This document shows positions 25,280-34,161 of a stretch of DNA of 64,000 nt, one piece after another; the stretch's first letter is position 1; each line of letters begins with the position of its first letter. A program made the translations under genes and the position numbers. The stretch comes from F1-60-MAGs149 sp037133755 (GTDB lineage: Bacteria; Actinomycetota; Thermoleophilia; Gaiellales; F1-60-MAGs149): NCBI GenBank assembly GCA_037133755.1, contig JBAXNN010000006.1, positions 1 to 64,000 on the forward strand, written 5' to 3'. The notes below the pieces were generated by a model. It worked only from the letters and a program-made list of their open reading frames with translations. It searched no databases and was not told the origin of the DNA.

Positions 25280-26556
25280 GCGAGGCCTCCGACAGGTTGG
25301 CGAAACGCGTCCATCGCGCGATCGAACGCGGCGCGATCCGAGCCGATACCGGAGACGCAGAGCGATTCAGGCGCATACAGCTCGACCATCAGATCACGAA
25401 CATCACTCGCGGTGACGGCGTCGATTCGACGAGCTACCTCGGCGTCGTCCATCAACGGGATATCGGAGATCAGACTTCGTCCCAGGCGACTCATGCGTGC
25501 CACGGTGGAATCCATATTCAGGAGCAGGCGCGCCTTGAGATTATCGCGTGCGCGTTCGATCTCACCGTCGCGGAAGTTACCCACCGAGAGATCGGCGATC
25601 TCGGCGGATGCGATTGACAGCGCCTCCTCGAGGTTCTCCGGGCGCGTGCCGAGCGCCAGGCCCACCTGCCCCGACTCCTCGAAGTAGCTGACGTACGAGT
25701 AGACGCTGTACACGAGACCGCGCTGTTCGCGGATCTCCTGCCAGAAACGCGAAGCGGCACCGCCGCCGAGGATCTGATCGAGCAGGGCGAGAGCGAACCG
25801 TCGCTCGTCCTTGCGACCGATGCCCGCCCCGCCGATGGCCAGGTGCGTCTGCTCGGTATCACGATCCGTGAACGCCACAGCGCCCTTGGCGGCAACGGCG
25901 TCGCTGCGGTCCTGCGCCACGCCCCGGCCCAGCCCGATGAACGACTGCTCGACAAGCTCCAGGACGTGCGCATGCTCGACGGGTCCGGCGACGGCCACGA
26001 CGACCTGATCGCCGGTGTAATGGCGTGCATGGTGGGCGCGGATCAGCTCCTCGTCGAGCGCCGCCACCGAGCTGGCGGTACCGGCAATCGGGCGTCCGAT
26101 CGCCTGATCGGGAAAGAGCGTGAGCCCGAGGATGTCATGGACCAGATCGTCGGGCGTGTCCTCGTACAGCGCCAGCTCTTCGAGGACCACCTCGCGCTCG
26201 GGCTCGAGGTCGTTGAACTCCGGGCTCGCCACCATGGAGCCGATGATGTCGATCGCCTCGGGGAGGTGCTCCGCGAGCACCCGGGCGTTGAGATCGGTCT
26301 CCTCGCGGGAGGTCGACGCCGCGAGATCCGAGCCGAAGCGGTCAAAGGCCTCGGCGATCGTGAGCGCGTCGTACCGTGCCGTGCCGCGGAAGAGCAGATG
26401 CTCGAGCAGGTGCGACACGCCGGCATCGTGGGTGTCCTCGTCGCGCGAGCCCACGCGGATCCACGAGCCGAGCGCGACGCCGTGCACGTCGGGGCGGAAC
26501 TCGCTCGCGACCCGAAGGCCGCTCGCGAGTTCCGATACCTCGACGCCGGGGCGCAT
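25276..26556 (-). CDS. M16-family zinc metallopeptidase
   Basis: Processing-peptidase-like M16 enzyme, 426 residues. The inverted zinc motif HxxEH is HLLEH (His49, Glu52, His53); the third ligand glutamate is expected in the LEPEREVVLEELALYEDTPDD region about 75 residues later. The C-terminal M16 half contains GRKDERRFALALLDQILGGGAASRF, the R/Y substrate-contact region. The gene just after pnp in actinobacteria and firmicutes (ymxG type) is normally of this family. Starts 16 nt after pnp with GGGGAG upstream. Confidence 0.93.
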   Translation of the reverse strand: MRPGVEVSELASGLRVASEFRPDVHGVALGSWIRVGSRDEDTHDAGVSHLLEHLLFRGTARYDALTIAEAFDRFGSDLAASTSREETDLNARVLAEHLPEAIDIIGSMVASPEFNDLEPEREVVLEELALYEDTPDDLVHDILGLTLFPDQAIGRPIAGTASSVAALDEELIRAHHARHYTGDQVVVAVAGPVEHAHVLELVEQSFIGLGRGVAQDRSDAVAAKGAVAFTDRDTEQTHLAIGGAGIGRKDERRFALALLDQILGGGAASRFWQEIREQRGLVYSVYSYVSYFEESGQVGLALGTRPENLEEALSIASAEIADLSVGNFRDGEIERARDNLKARLLLNMDSTVARMSRLGRSLISDIPLMDDAEVARRIDAVTASDVRDLMVELYAPESLCVSGIGSDRAAFDRAMDAFRQPVGGLA

Positions 26557-26572
26557 TGCTCCCCGTTACTCC

Positions 26573-29023
26573 TTAGCGGCGATCGCGGCGGCCGCCGCGA
26601 TCACCACGGTCACCCCGGTCGCGGCCGCTATCGCCACCGCCGTCGGGGTACTGCTCCTTGTAGCGCTCGCCAACCGTCTCCGGGGAGACCTCGACGCCGT
26701 CCTCGATCTTGGCGACGAGCTTCAGGCCGATGCGGCCGCGGTCGGTATCGACCTCGGTCACCTCGACGTTGACGAGATCGCCGCGGTCGAGGACCTGGTC
26801 GGCCGACGAGATGCGCGTGCCGGGCGCGATGCGCGACACGTGCAGCAGGCCGTCCGTGCCCTTGCGCAGCTCGACGAAGGCGCCGAAGTCGGCGGTCTTG
26901 ACGACCTTGCGCTCGGTGAACTGGTCACCAACCTGGACAGGACGCATCATCTGATCGATCTGGTTCTTGGCATCGACCGCCTCCTGACCGACGCCGTAGA
27001 TGCGGACGCTGCCGTCCTCCTCCACGTCGATCTGGACGCTGAACTCCTCTTGGAGACCACGGATGGTCTCGCCGCCCTTGCCGATCAGCAGACCGATCTG
27101 CTCGGGGAGGATCGTCGTCTGGAGCACCTGCGGAGCGTGCTCGCTGAGGGACTCGCGCGGTGCTGCGATCGCGGTGGCCATGATGCCGAGGATGCTCAGG
27201 CGAGCGTCCTTGGCCCGGGACAGCGCGTCCTTGAGCAGCTCGCGGGTGACACCCGTGATCTTGATGTCCATCTGGAGCGCAGTGATGCCCTCTGCGGTGC
27301 CAGCGACCTTGAAGTCCATGTCACCGAGGTGATCCTCGGCGCCTTGGATGTCGGTCAGGATGACGAGGCTATCGCCCTCCTTGATCAGGCCCATTGCGAT
27401 ACCCGCAACCGGAGCCTTGATCGGCACACCGGCGTCCATCAGGGCGAGGCTGGAACCACAGACCGACGCCATCGACGACGAACCGTTGGACTCCAGGATC
27501 TCCGAGACAGCGCGCATCGTGTACGCGAAGTCCTCGACCGGCGGTACGACCGGCACCAGGGCACGCTCGGCGAGGGCGCCATGGCCGATGTCGCGACGCT
27601 TCGGACCGCGCATGAAGCCGGTCTCGCCGACGCTGAACGGCGGGAAGTTGTAGTGATGGATGTAGCGCTTGGTGTTCTCGAGCGACAGATCGTCGATCCG
27701 CTGCTCTTCCTTCATCGTGCCCAGCGTGACAAGCGTGAGCGCCTGCGTCTGGCCACGGGTGAAGATCGCCGAGCCGTGCGTACGCGGCATGGCGCCAGCG
27801 ACGACAGCGATCGGGCGGATCTCGTTCTCACCACGACCGTCGGGGCGACGCTTGTCGACGGCGATCTTGGTGCGGACGATCTGCTTGTAGACGCTGTCGA
27901 TGGCGGCCTTGACGGCACCAGCGGTGGCCGCGTCGAGACCGTTCTCGGCACCCGAGGGGAACGGCAGCTTGATCTCGCTGAGGATCCGCTCGATCAACGC
28001 CGAGCGCTTCGCGGCCTTGAGCTCCTTGGAGTCCTGCTCGGCATCCGACAGCGCCTTGATGGCGTCGCCGAACTGCTCCTGCACCGGCGCCTTGACGGCA
28101 GCGGCGCGACGACGATCGGCGATGAAGCCGAGCGCGAACTTGACCTGCGTGCGACGGACCATGATCTCGTCGGTCGCGTCGGCCGAGACGGGCGGGCACT
28201 CAGCGGCAAACGCTGCGGCCTGGGCCTTCTCGACACCGCTGATGCCGTGAGCGGCGATCTCGGCGTCGAACGAGGCGCCGTACTTGGCGTCCAGCTCGGC
28301 GTCGACGGCCTCGGAGTACCACTTCGGCTTGCCGGCCTTCTGCTGCAGCTCGAGCTGAGCGACGCAGATGTCCTTGATCACCGTGTGGGCGAGCTCGAGG
28401 GCCTCGACCATCTTGTCCTCAGCCACGATGTTGGCGCCGGCCTCGACCATAGTGATGGCCTCGGGGGTGCCGCAGACGATCAGATCGAGATCGCTCTCGA
28501 GCATGTCGGGCATGGAGGGGTTGACACGCAGCTCGCCGTCGATCAGACCGACGCGCACGGCGCCGACCGGGCCGGCGAATGGCAGCGGCGAGATCATCAG
28601 CGCCGCGGAGGCGCCGTTCATCGCGAGGATGTCGTGCGAGACGATCATGTCGACGCTCAGCACCGTCCCGATCACCTGGACTTCGTTGCGGAAGCCCTTC
28701 GGGAACAGCGGGCGGATCGGACGATCGATCATGCGCGCGTTCAGCGTGGCCTTCTCCGTGGCCTTGCCCTCGCGCTTGAAAAAGCCGCCCGGGATCTTGC
28801 CCGCCGCGTACATCTTCTCTTCGACGTCGACGGTCAGCGGAAAGAAGTCCGCGCCAGGGCGGGCCTCCTGCGCTCCGACGACGGTCGACAGGACGACGGT
28901 GTCGGCGCTGGTGACCAGCACCGCTCCGTCCGCCTGCTTCGCCAGCTGACCGGTTGCGAAGCGGAGACTGATGTCTCCTGCTGCAACCTCAACGGCGATT
29001 TCAGTGCCAAAGACGTCACTCAT
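26573..29023 (-). CDS. pnp: Polynucleotide phosphorylase
   Basis: 3'-5' phosphorolytic exoribonuclease and RNA tail polymerase. 816 residues: RNase PH-like domain 1 with LRFATGQLAKQADGAVLV, the alpha-helical linker, RNase PH-like domain 2 with RTHGSAIFTRGQTQAL and MDIKITG, KH domain (IGLLIGKGGETIRGL) and S1 domain (GDQFTERKVVKTADFGAFVEL). The tail is a Gly/Arg/Asp repeat (GRDRGDRGDRGGRRDRR), longer than in many homologues. Preceded by rpsO after 72 nt, as is common. Confidence 0.97.
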   Translation of the reverse strand: MSDVFGTEIAVEVAAGDISLRFATGQLAKQADGAVLVTSADTVVLSTVVGAQEARPGADFFPLTVDVEEKMYAAGKIPGGFFKREGKATEKATLNARMIDRPIRPLFPKGFRNEVQVIGTVLSVDMIVSHDILAMNGASAALMISPLPFAGPVGAVRVGLIDGELRVNPSMPDMLESDLDLIVCGTPEAITMVEAGANIVAEDKMVEALELAHTVIKDICVAQLELQQKAGKPKWYSEAVDAELDAKYGASFDAEIAAHGISGVEKAQAAAFAAECPPVSADATDEIMVRRTQVKFALGFIADRRRAAAVKAPVQEQFGDAIKALSDAEQDSKELKAAKRSALIERILSEIKLPFPSGAENGLDAATAGAVKAAIDSVYKQIVRTKIAVDKRRPDGRGENEIRPIAVVAGAMPRTHGSAIFTRGQTQALTLVTLGTMKEEQRIDDLSLENTKRYIHHYNFPPFSVGETGFMRGPKRRDIGHGALAERALVPVVPPVEDFAYTMRAVSEILESNGSSSMASVCGSSLALMDAGVPIKAPVAGIAMGLIKEGDSLVILTDIQGAEDHLGDMDFKVAGTAEGITALQMDIKITGVTRELLKDALSRAKDARLSILGIMATAIAAPRESLSEHAPQVLQTTILPEQIGLLIGKGGETIRGLQEEFSVQIDVEEDGSVRIYGVGQEAVDAKNQIDQMMRPVQVGDQFTERKVVKTADFGAFVELRKGTDGLLHVSRIAPGTRISSADQVLDRGDLVNVEVTEVDTDRGRIGLKLVAKIEDGVEVSPETVGERYKEQYPDGGGDSGRDRGDRGDRGGRRDRR

Positions 29024-29095
29024 GAATAGGTACTTCCCTTCTTCTGCTGCCAGCGGCCACGCGTCCCGCGTGCCGCCATCATTCCTCGGGCGCCC

Positions 29096-29365
29096 TTAGC
29101 GGCGCAGGCCGAGTTCCTTCACGATCGCGCGGTAGCGCTCAATGTCCTCACGCTGGAGGTACTGGAGGAGTCGCCGACGGCGACCCACCATCTTGAGCAG
29201 GCCACGACGCGAGTGATGGTCGTGCTTGTGGAAACGCAGGTGCTCGGTGAGCTCGTTGATGCGGGTGGTCAGTAGAGCCACCTGCACCTCGGTCGATCCC
29301 GTGTCAGCAGCGGTCTTGCCGTGCTGACCGATGATCTCGGTCTTCTGCTCGCTTGTCAGGCCCAT
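29096..29365 (-). CDS. rpsO: 30S ribosomal protein uS15
   Basis: 89-residue primary 16S rRNA-binding protein. ATG 29363-29365 has GGAGG 8 nt upstream and gives MGLTSEQKTEIIGQHGKTA; TGSTEVQVALLTTRINELTEHL and DHHSRRGLLKMVGRRRRLL are the conserved uS15 segments. The frame is open further upstream to 29455 but those residues are not uS15. Heads the pnp operon; in many bacteria the product controls its own mRNA, not assessed here. Confidence 0.97.
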   Translation of the reverse strand: MGLTSEQKTEIIGQHGKTAADTGSTEVQVALLTTRINELTEHLRFHKHDHHSRRGLLKMVGRRRRLLQYLQREDIERYRAIVKELGLRR

Positions 29366-29643
29366 TGGGCCACCTCCTGGTTCAGTCGCCGCACCCGCAG
29401 CCCCGGAGCGAAAGTGCCCGGCAGCCGCATGGGCGGTCACGCGGGAAGGTACCACCGACCAGGAGGGGATGCGCCATCAGGGTCAGACCTGTTTGCGACA
29501 CGTCCAGCGTGTCGCAAACAGGTCTGACCCCTTCGTCTCGGCGAGACGTTGCACGACGTGTGGCCCGCCGCGCGGTTGGGCTCGACGCCACTGGATGCCT
29601 CGAGGGTTTGGCTCAAGTCGCGTCGAACCCGTTCTCGATACCG
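29366..29643. other. Intergenic region between glnA and rpsO
   Basis: 278 nt without a convincing gene. It holds the rpsO ribosome-binding site next to 29366 and the perfect palindrome at 29480-29530. Short open frames across it are mirror images produced by the palindrome. No TTGACA/TATAAT-like pair was recognised for rpsO. Confidence 0.6.
29480..29530. repeat. Perfect 23-bp inverted repeat with 5-nt loop
   Basis: Left arm 29480-29502 (starts GGGTCAGACC, ends GCGACACG), loop TCCAG 29503-29507, right arm 29508-29530, an exact reverse complement. No T-run follows on either strand. GGTCAGACC-cored palindromes of this kind resemble REP-type elements scattered in intergenic regions; it could also end glnA transcription. 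No second copy was seen in this window. Confidence 0.85.
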
Positions 29644-30969
29644 CTAGAAGGTCTCCATGTACTCGTCGATCTCCCACTGGTGGACCTGCATCTTGTACTG
29701 ATCCCATTCCTTGCGCTTCTCGGCGAGGAACGCCTCGGTGATGTGCTCGCCGAGGGCAGCGCACACGACCTTGTCGTTCTCGAGAGCGTTGAGTGCGGCG
29801 TCGAGGTTGTGCGGCAGCGCGCCGACCTTGAGCTTCTTCGACTCCTCCGCCGAGAGGTTGTAGATGTTCTGATTGACCGGCTTGGGCGGACGGGCGCCCT
29901 TCTTGATGCCGTCCAGACCCGCCGCGAGCATCACGGCGAACAGGAGGTACGGGTTGGCCGTCGGGTCCGGCGTGCGCAGCTCGGCACGGGTGCCCCCGCC
30001 GCGGGTGGCCGGGATGCGGATGGCGGCGGAGCGGTTGCCCGGCGACCAGGCGATGTAGACCGGCGCCTCGTAGCCCGGGACGAGGCGCTTGTACGAGTTG
30101 ACGATCGGGTTGGCAATCGCGGTGATCGCCGGCAGGTGCTCAAGCAGGCCGGCGATGTAGCCGTAGGCCGCGTCCGACAGCTGCTCCTCACCCTTGGGGT
30201 CGAAGAAGATGTTCTTGCCCTTGCTCGACAGCGACTGATTGCAGTGCATGCCCGAGCCGTTCTCGCCGAAGATCGGCTTCGGCATGAAGGTCGCGTGCAG
30301 GCCGAGCTGTGCGGCGACGGAGCGGATCACGTAGCGGAACGTGATCAGCATGTCGGCGCACTCGAGTGCATTTGCGTGGCGGAAATCGATCTCATGCTGG
30401 CCGATCGCGACCTCGTGGTGCGAGGCCTCTAGGTGGAAGCCCATCGAGTGCAGCATGTCGTCCATGGCGCGCCGAACCTCAACACCCTTGTCCATCGGGC
30501 CCACGTCGAAGTAGCCGGCCTTGTCGTGCGGGTTGACCGTCGGGTTGCCCTCGGCGTCGTGATCGAAGACGAAGAACTCCGCCTCCGGGCCGACGCTCAT
30601 CTCGAAGCCCATCTTCTTGGCATCGGCGATCACGCTCTTGAGCGCCACGCGCGGATCGCCGGCGAACGGCGTGCCGTCGGGGTCGGCGACGTCGCAGATG
30701 ATGCGCGCCACGTTGCCGGTCGCTCCCTCAAGCCACGGGATCACCTGAAAGGTGCTGAGATCGGGCTGGAAGTACATGTCCGACTTCTCGATGCGCTTGT
30801 ACCCGCGGATCGAGGAGCCGTCGAACATCATTTGGTTGTCGAGCGCCTTCGGCAGCTCCTCGACCGGGATCTGGATGTTCTTGAGCTGACCATGGAGCTC
30901 GGTGAACTGCAGGCGCACGAAGCGGACGTTCTCCGCCTTGGCCTTTGCGAGAACTTCCTTCTTCGTCAT
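29644..30969 (-). CDS. glnA: Glutamine synthetase, type I
   Basis: ATP-dependent synthesis of glutamine from glutamate and ammonium, the main ammonium-assimilation enzyme. 441 residues with all motifs: QFTELHGQLKNIQIPV, VGPEAEFFVFD, SHHEVAIGQHEIDFR, ENGSGMHCNQSL, NSYKRLVPGYEAP, NRSAAIRIPA and RAELRTPDPTANPYL. The length is that of the shorter alpha-type enzymes; NIYNLSAEE keeps a Tyr near the position adenylylated in beta-type enzymes, so that control cannot be excluded. ATG has GGAG about 8 nt upstream. Monocistronic; followed by the palindrome. Confidence 0.96.
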   Translation of the reverse strand: MTKKEVLAKAKAENVRFVRLQFTELHGQLKNIQIPVEELPKALDNQMMFDGSSIRGYKRIEKSDMYFQPDLSTFQVIPWLEGATGNVARIICDVADPDGTPFAGDPRVALKSVIADAKKMGFEMSVGPEAEFFVFDHDAEGNPTVNPHDKAGYFDVGPMDKGVEVRRAMDDMLHSMGFHLEASHHEVAIGQHEIDFRHANALECADMLITFRYVIRSVAAQLGLHATFMPKPIFGENGSGMHCNQSLSSKGKNIFFDPKGEEQLSDAAYGYIAGLLEHLPAITAIANPIVNSYKRLVPGYEAPVYIAWSPGNRSAAIRIPATRGGGTRAELRTPDPTANPYLLFAVMLAAGLDGIKKGARPPKPVNQNIYNLSAEESKKLKVGALPHNLDAALNALENDKVVCAALGEHITEAFLAEKRKEWDQYKMQVHQWEIDEYMETF

Positions 30970-31117
30970 GTGCGTCTCCGTTTCAAGCGGCGTCGCCCCA
31001 CCGGGTACGCCGCGACGGAGGGACGCCTCGTCGCGTCGTGGGCGGCGCCATTGCCGTCCACGCCGTCAAGGTAGCACACCGAATCGGACAGGCGCGATAT
31101 CCTCATGTCGCTTCCCT

Positions 31118-31201
31118 GCCGGGGTGGCGGAACTGGTAGACGCACCGGACTCAAAATCCGGCGTTGGCAACAACGTGCGGGTTCGAGCCCCGCCCCCGGC
31201 A
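31118..31201 (+). tRNA. tRNA-Leu (anticodon CAA)
   Basis: 84-nt class II tRNA. Acceptor arms GCCGGGG and CCCCGGC pair fully, discriminator A at 31201. D-arm GGCGGAACTGGTAGACGC, anticodon stem CCGGA/TCCGG with loop CTCAAAA giving CAA, variable arm GTTGGCAACAAC, T-arm GGGTTCGAGCCC. CCA not encoded. Followed after 24 nt by the VIT-family gene. Confidence 0.96.
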
Positions 31202-31212
31202 TCTGCGTGGTG

Positions 31213-31218
31213 TACGTT
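31213..31218 (+). promoter_or_regulatory. Putative leaderless -10 element of the VIT-family gene
   Basis: TACGTT ending 6 nt before ATG 31225, in the 24-nt gap after tRNA-Leu. It would let the transporter be transcribed separately from the tRNA. Confidence 0.5.
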
Positions 31219-31224
31219 GCCGAC

Positions 31225-31983
31225 ATGGCCGAGCACCCGATCACCGAGGACGCGCGTCGCGAGGCAGAGCTCCACATTCAGGAGCACGCGCTCGGTGAAG
31301 CCGACCGCATTGCAAAGCTGTCGCGCATCCGCGAGGTCGTGCTCGGCGCGCAGGACGGTCTCCTCGTGCCGCTGGGTGTCGTGACGGGCATGGCCGCCGC
31401 AAACCCGTCGCAGTCCCTGATCATCGTGGCGGGACTCGCCGAGGCACTCGCGGGCGCCGTTGCCATGGGTAGCGGCTCCTATCTGGCGAGCGAGGCCGAG
31501 GAGGGGCTGTACAAGGCAGAGATTCTGGATGAGGGCCAAGAGGTCGCGGATCATCGCGATCGCGAGATCGCCGAACTGGCGATCATTCTCGAGCAGGAGG
31601 GCCTTCCCCGGGAGGACGCGGAGCACGTGGCGCTGGGCCTAGCTGCCAACGACAACGTCTTTCTGCGTACGAAGATCCAGAAGGAGCTCGACCTGTCGCC
31701 GGACGCCGGTGGCGACGCCCTCGGCGACGCCTTTGTGGTGGGCGGCACCTACCTCGTGGCCGCCATCATCCCCCTCTGGCCGTATCTCATCTTCGACATC
31801 TCCACGGCACTCCCGATCTCAATCGTGTGCACGCTGGTCGCCCTGTTTGTTCTCGGCCTCGCCAAGGGCCGCGTGGCACGTCTGTCGCTGCTGCGCGCAG
31901 GTATCAAGGTGGCCGTGATCGGCACGATCTCCGCTGCGATCGGGTTTGCCGTCGGCCACGTCGTCACGAACTACTTCGGCTAG
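31225..31983 (+). CDS. VIT1/CCC1-family metal transporter
   Basis: Iron/manganese transporter of the VIT1/CCC1 family, 252 residues. REVVLGAQDGLLVPLGVVTGM is the conserved first helix with the metal-path Asp; GAVAMGSGSYLASEAEEGLYKAEI leads into the cytoplasmic metal-binding helix rich in Glu/His (EGQEVADHRDREIAELAIILEQE is its core). Three further helices end at VGHVVTNYFG. ATG 31225 is chosen from the 6-nt spacing to TACGTT; an upstream open frame runs through the tRNA and is not real. Confidence 0.92.
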   Translation: MAEHPITEDARREAELHIQEHALGEADRIAKLSRIREVVLGAQDGLLVPLGVVTGMAAANPSQSLIIVAGLAEALAGAVAMGSGSYLASEAEEGLYKAEILDEGQEVADHRDREIAELAIILEQEGLPREDAEHVALGLAANDNVFLRTKIQKELDLSPDAGGDALGDAFVVGGTYLVAAIIPLWPYLIFDISTALPISIVCTLVALFVLGLAKGRVARLSLLRAGIKVAVIGTISAAIGFAVGHVVTNYFG

Positions 31984-32169
31984 CACGCCGCCTGCGCGGG
32001 CCGGACTGCGCCCAACGGACGCTCAGCGCAGCACCTCGCATCGTCAACAACGTTGGTGCTCGGCGTCGCACCACGCGACCCAACGTGTGCGTCTGCGCAC
32101 GTTCGATCGCTATCGCTATTACTTATGTATTGCATTTGACAAAATTATTCACGTCTGTACACTCCGGAC
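31984..32169. other. Intergenic region upstream of the sulfonate operon
   Basis: 186 nt without a gene. An imperfect inverted repeat AACGTGTGC / GCGCACGTT lies at 32082-32103. From about 32110 to 32155 the sequence is unusually AT-rich for this genome and carries the -35/-10 pair at 32136-32163. Confidence 0.6.
32136..32163 (+). promoter_or_regulatory. Promoter of the alkanesulfonate operon (leaderless)
   Basis: TTGACA (32136-32141), 16-nt spacer, TACACT (32158-32163), then 6 nt to the GTG start of the permease at 32170. Near-consensus housekeeping sigma promoter placing the transcript start on the first codon; no ribosome-binding site is present. Confidence 0.75.
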
Positions 32170-33009
32170 GTGGCAAGCTCCACCGATCTCGCGGCACCCG
32201 CCGTGTCCAAGCGCAAGCGTTCCCGCGGTTCGTGGCTGTACCCGCTGATCAGCGTTGCCGCCGTGCTTGCGTTCCTGATCCTCTGGTACTTCGTCGCTCT
32301 GGCGGAGGTCTGGAAGCCGCTCTTCGTGCCGCGCCCGTCCGACGTGTGGGAGCAGTTCATCCGTGCCTCCACCACACACGACGGGAACGTCGGCTACAGC
32401 GGTGAGTACCTCTGGCAGCATCTCTGGAGCTCGATGTCGCGCCTCTTCGAAGGTCTCGCACTCGGTATCCTGATCGGCGTGCCGCTCGGCATCGCGCTCG
32501 GTGCCTCCAAGACGATCGCCGCGATTCTTCATCCGGGCGTCACCGTGATCCGGAGCCTGCCGCCGCTCGCGTACTTCAGCCTGCTGATCATCTGGTTTGG
32601 CATCGGCGACTCCGCCAAGGTGGTACTGCTCTTCCTGGCCGCCGTCGCACCCATTGCAATCGCCACCGCCGATGCCGTCGGCAACGTGCCGATCGATCGA
32701 CTGCTCGCCGCGCGTTCACTTGGAGCCAACCGACTCCAGACGATTACCGAGGTGATTCTCCCCTCTGCCTTGCCGGAGATGATGACCGGCCTTCGCGTTG
32801 CCCTTGGCGTGACGTTCACCACGATCGTCGCCGCGGAGACCGTCAACGGCCTGCCCGGTATCGGCGGCATGGTGCGTGACGCCCAGCGCTACAACAAAAC
32901 GGATGTCGTCGTGCTCGGCATCATCGTGATCGGCATCGTCGCCGTCTTGCTCGACATCGCCATCCGCGCGCTCGACCGCCGCGTCGTGCCCTGGCGCGGA
33001 CGCGCCTAA
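32170..33009 (+). CDS. ssuC: ABC transporter permease, alkanesulfonate/taurine type
   Basis: Inner-membrane permease of the SsuC/TauC family, 279 residues with about six helices. The BPD-transport EAA loop is AARSLGANRLQTITEVILPSALPEMM, which contacts the ATPase. N-terminal 20 residues are basic and cytoplasmic (VSKRKRSRGSW). GTG start without ribosome-binding site, at the predicted transcript start. First gene of the permease - binding protein - ATPase - SsuD operon. Confidence 0.92.
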   Translation: MASSTDLAAPAVSKRKRSRGSWLYPLISVAAVLAFLILWYFVALAEVWKPLFVPRPSDVWEQFIRASTTHDGNVGYSGEYLWQHLWSSMSRLFEGLALGILIGVPLGIALGASKTIAAILHPGVTVIRSLPPLAYFSLLIIWFGIGDSAKVVLLFLAAVAPIAIATADAVGNVPIDRLLAARSLGANRLQTITEVILPSALPEMMTGLRVALGVTFTTIVAAETVNGLPGIGGMVRDAQRYNKTDVVVLGIIVIGIVAVLLDIAIRALDRRVVPWRGRA

Positions 33010-33058
33010 CCCGCTCCCCGACCATCCCATCCCCTCGTCCCGAAAGGACCACACCACC

Positions 33059-34147
33059 ATGTCCCGTCCCACCACCAGCGTCGGAGTCCGTGCACTCTTC
33101 GCACTCGCGCTGCTCGCGATCGTGGCGCTCGTCGTCGCGGCCTGCGGCGGCTCTGACAGCAGCAGCTCGTCGTCCGCTGACAGCGGCTCGTCGTCCGAGC
33201 CCATCACGCTGCGCATCGGCTACCAGGCCATCCCGAACGGCGACACCATCGTCCGCCAGAACGGCTGGCTTGAGGAAGCCCTCAAGGACAAGAACGTGTC
33301 CGTCGAGTGGATCCAGTTCGAGTCCGGCGGCGATGTGAACACCGCCTTCGTCGCGGGCGATCTCGACATCGGCCTCGCCGGTTCGAGCCCCGTCACCAAG
33401 GGTCTCTCCGAGCCCCTCCTGATCCCGTATCAGGTGCCGTGGATCTTCGACGTCATCGGCACCGCCGAGTCGCTCGTCGTCTCCAACAAGAGCGGCATCA
33501 CGGACATCAAGGGCCTCGCGGGTAAGAAGATCGGCACGCCGTTCGGTTCGACCGCGCACTTCAGCCTCCTCGCTGCCCTTGAGCAGGCTGGCGTCGACCC
33601 GGCGTCCGTCGAGATCATCGACCTCGAGCCGGCCGACATTCAGGCGGCGTGGGAGCGCGGTGACATCGACGGCGCGTACATCTGGCTGCCCGTGCTCGGC
33701 GAGCTGCGCAAGGACGGCAAGACGCTGATCACCAGCGCCGATCTCGCCAAGTCCGGCAAGACCACGGCCGACCTGGCCGTCGTGAGCAACGACTTCGCGA
33801 CGAACCACTCGGACATCGTGCAGATCTGGGCCGACCAGCAGGCCCGTGCCGTTGATCTGTTCAACTCGGATCCCACCGCCGCCGGCGAGGCCATTGGTGC
33901 CGCGCTGAACCTCGAGCCCGCTGAGGCGCTCGCCCAGGCCAAGGAGCTGATCTGGCTGGACGCCAAGCAGCAGAGCTCTGCGGAGTACCTCGGCACGCCT
34001 GCAGCACCGGGAGCGTTTGCGAACAACCTGCTCGATGCGGCAACCTTCCTCAAGACGCAGGACGCGATTGACGCGGTCCCGGCGCTGGATGTCTTCCAGA
34101 AGGGCATCAACGGCACCTGGGCAGCGGCGGTCACCCCCGCTTCCTAA
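33059..34147 (+). CDS. ssuA: Sulfonate ABC transporter substrate-binding lipoprotein
   Basis: 362-residue SsuA/TauA-type binding protein. Signal peptide ALFALALLAIVALVVAACGG with lipobox VAAC, then a Ser-rich linker, then ITLRIGYQAIPNGDTIVRQNG, GDLDIGLAGSSPVTKGLSEP and KIGTPFGSTAHFSLLAAL, the taurine/sulfonate binding-fold landmarks. A GAAAGGA ribosome-binding site lies 10 nt before ATG. The TauA-like LIPYQVPWIFDVIG segment suggests taurine or a related small sulfonate, by inference. Confidence 0.92.
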   Translation: MSRPTTSVGVRALFALALLAIVALVVAACGGSDSSSSSSADSGSSSEPITLRIGYQAIPNGDTIVRQNGWLEEALKDKNVSVEWIQFESGGDVNTAFVAGDLDIGLAGSSPVTKGLSEPLLIPYQVPWIFDVIGTAESLVVSNKSGITDIKGLAGKKIGTPFGSTAHFSLLAALEQAGVDPASVEIIDLEPADIQAAWERGDIDGAYIWLPVLGELRKDGKTLITSADLAKSGKTTADLAVVSNDFATNHSDIVQIWADQQARAVDLFNSDPTAAGEAIGAALNLEPAEALAQAKELIWLDAKQQSSAEYLGTPAAPGAFANNLLDAATFLKTQDAIDAVPALDVFQKGINGTWAAAVTPAS

Positions 34148-34161
34148 CGAGAAGGAGACGC

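Noticed and set aside
26120..29029. A 969-residue open frame on the plus strand opposite pnp
   Set aside because: It mirrors pnp codon by codon; in GC-rich genes the antisense frame lacks stops. The translation has no domain and is full of Asp/His/Leu/Arg runs, while pnp is unmistakable.
31105..31224. Upstream extension of the VIT-family gene through tRNA-Leu
   Set aside because: The residues are a translation of the tRNA; ATG 31225 has a TACGTT hexamer at the usual 6-nt distance.
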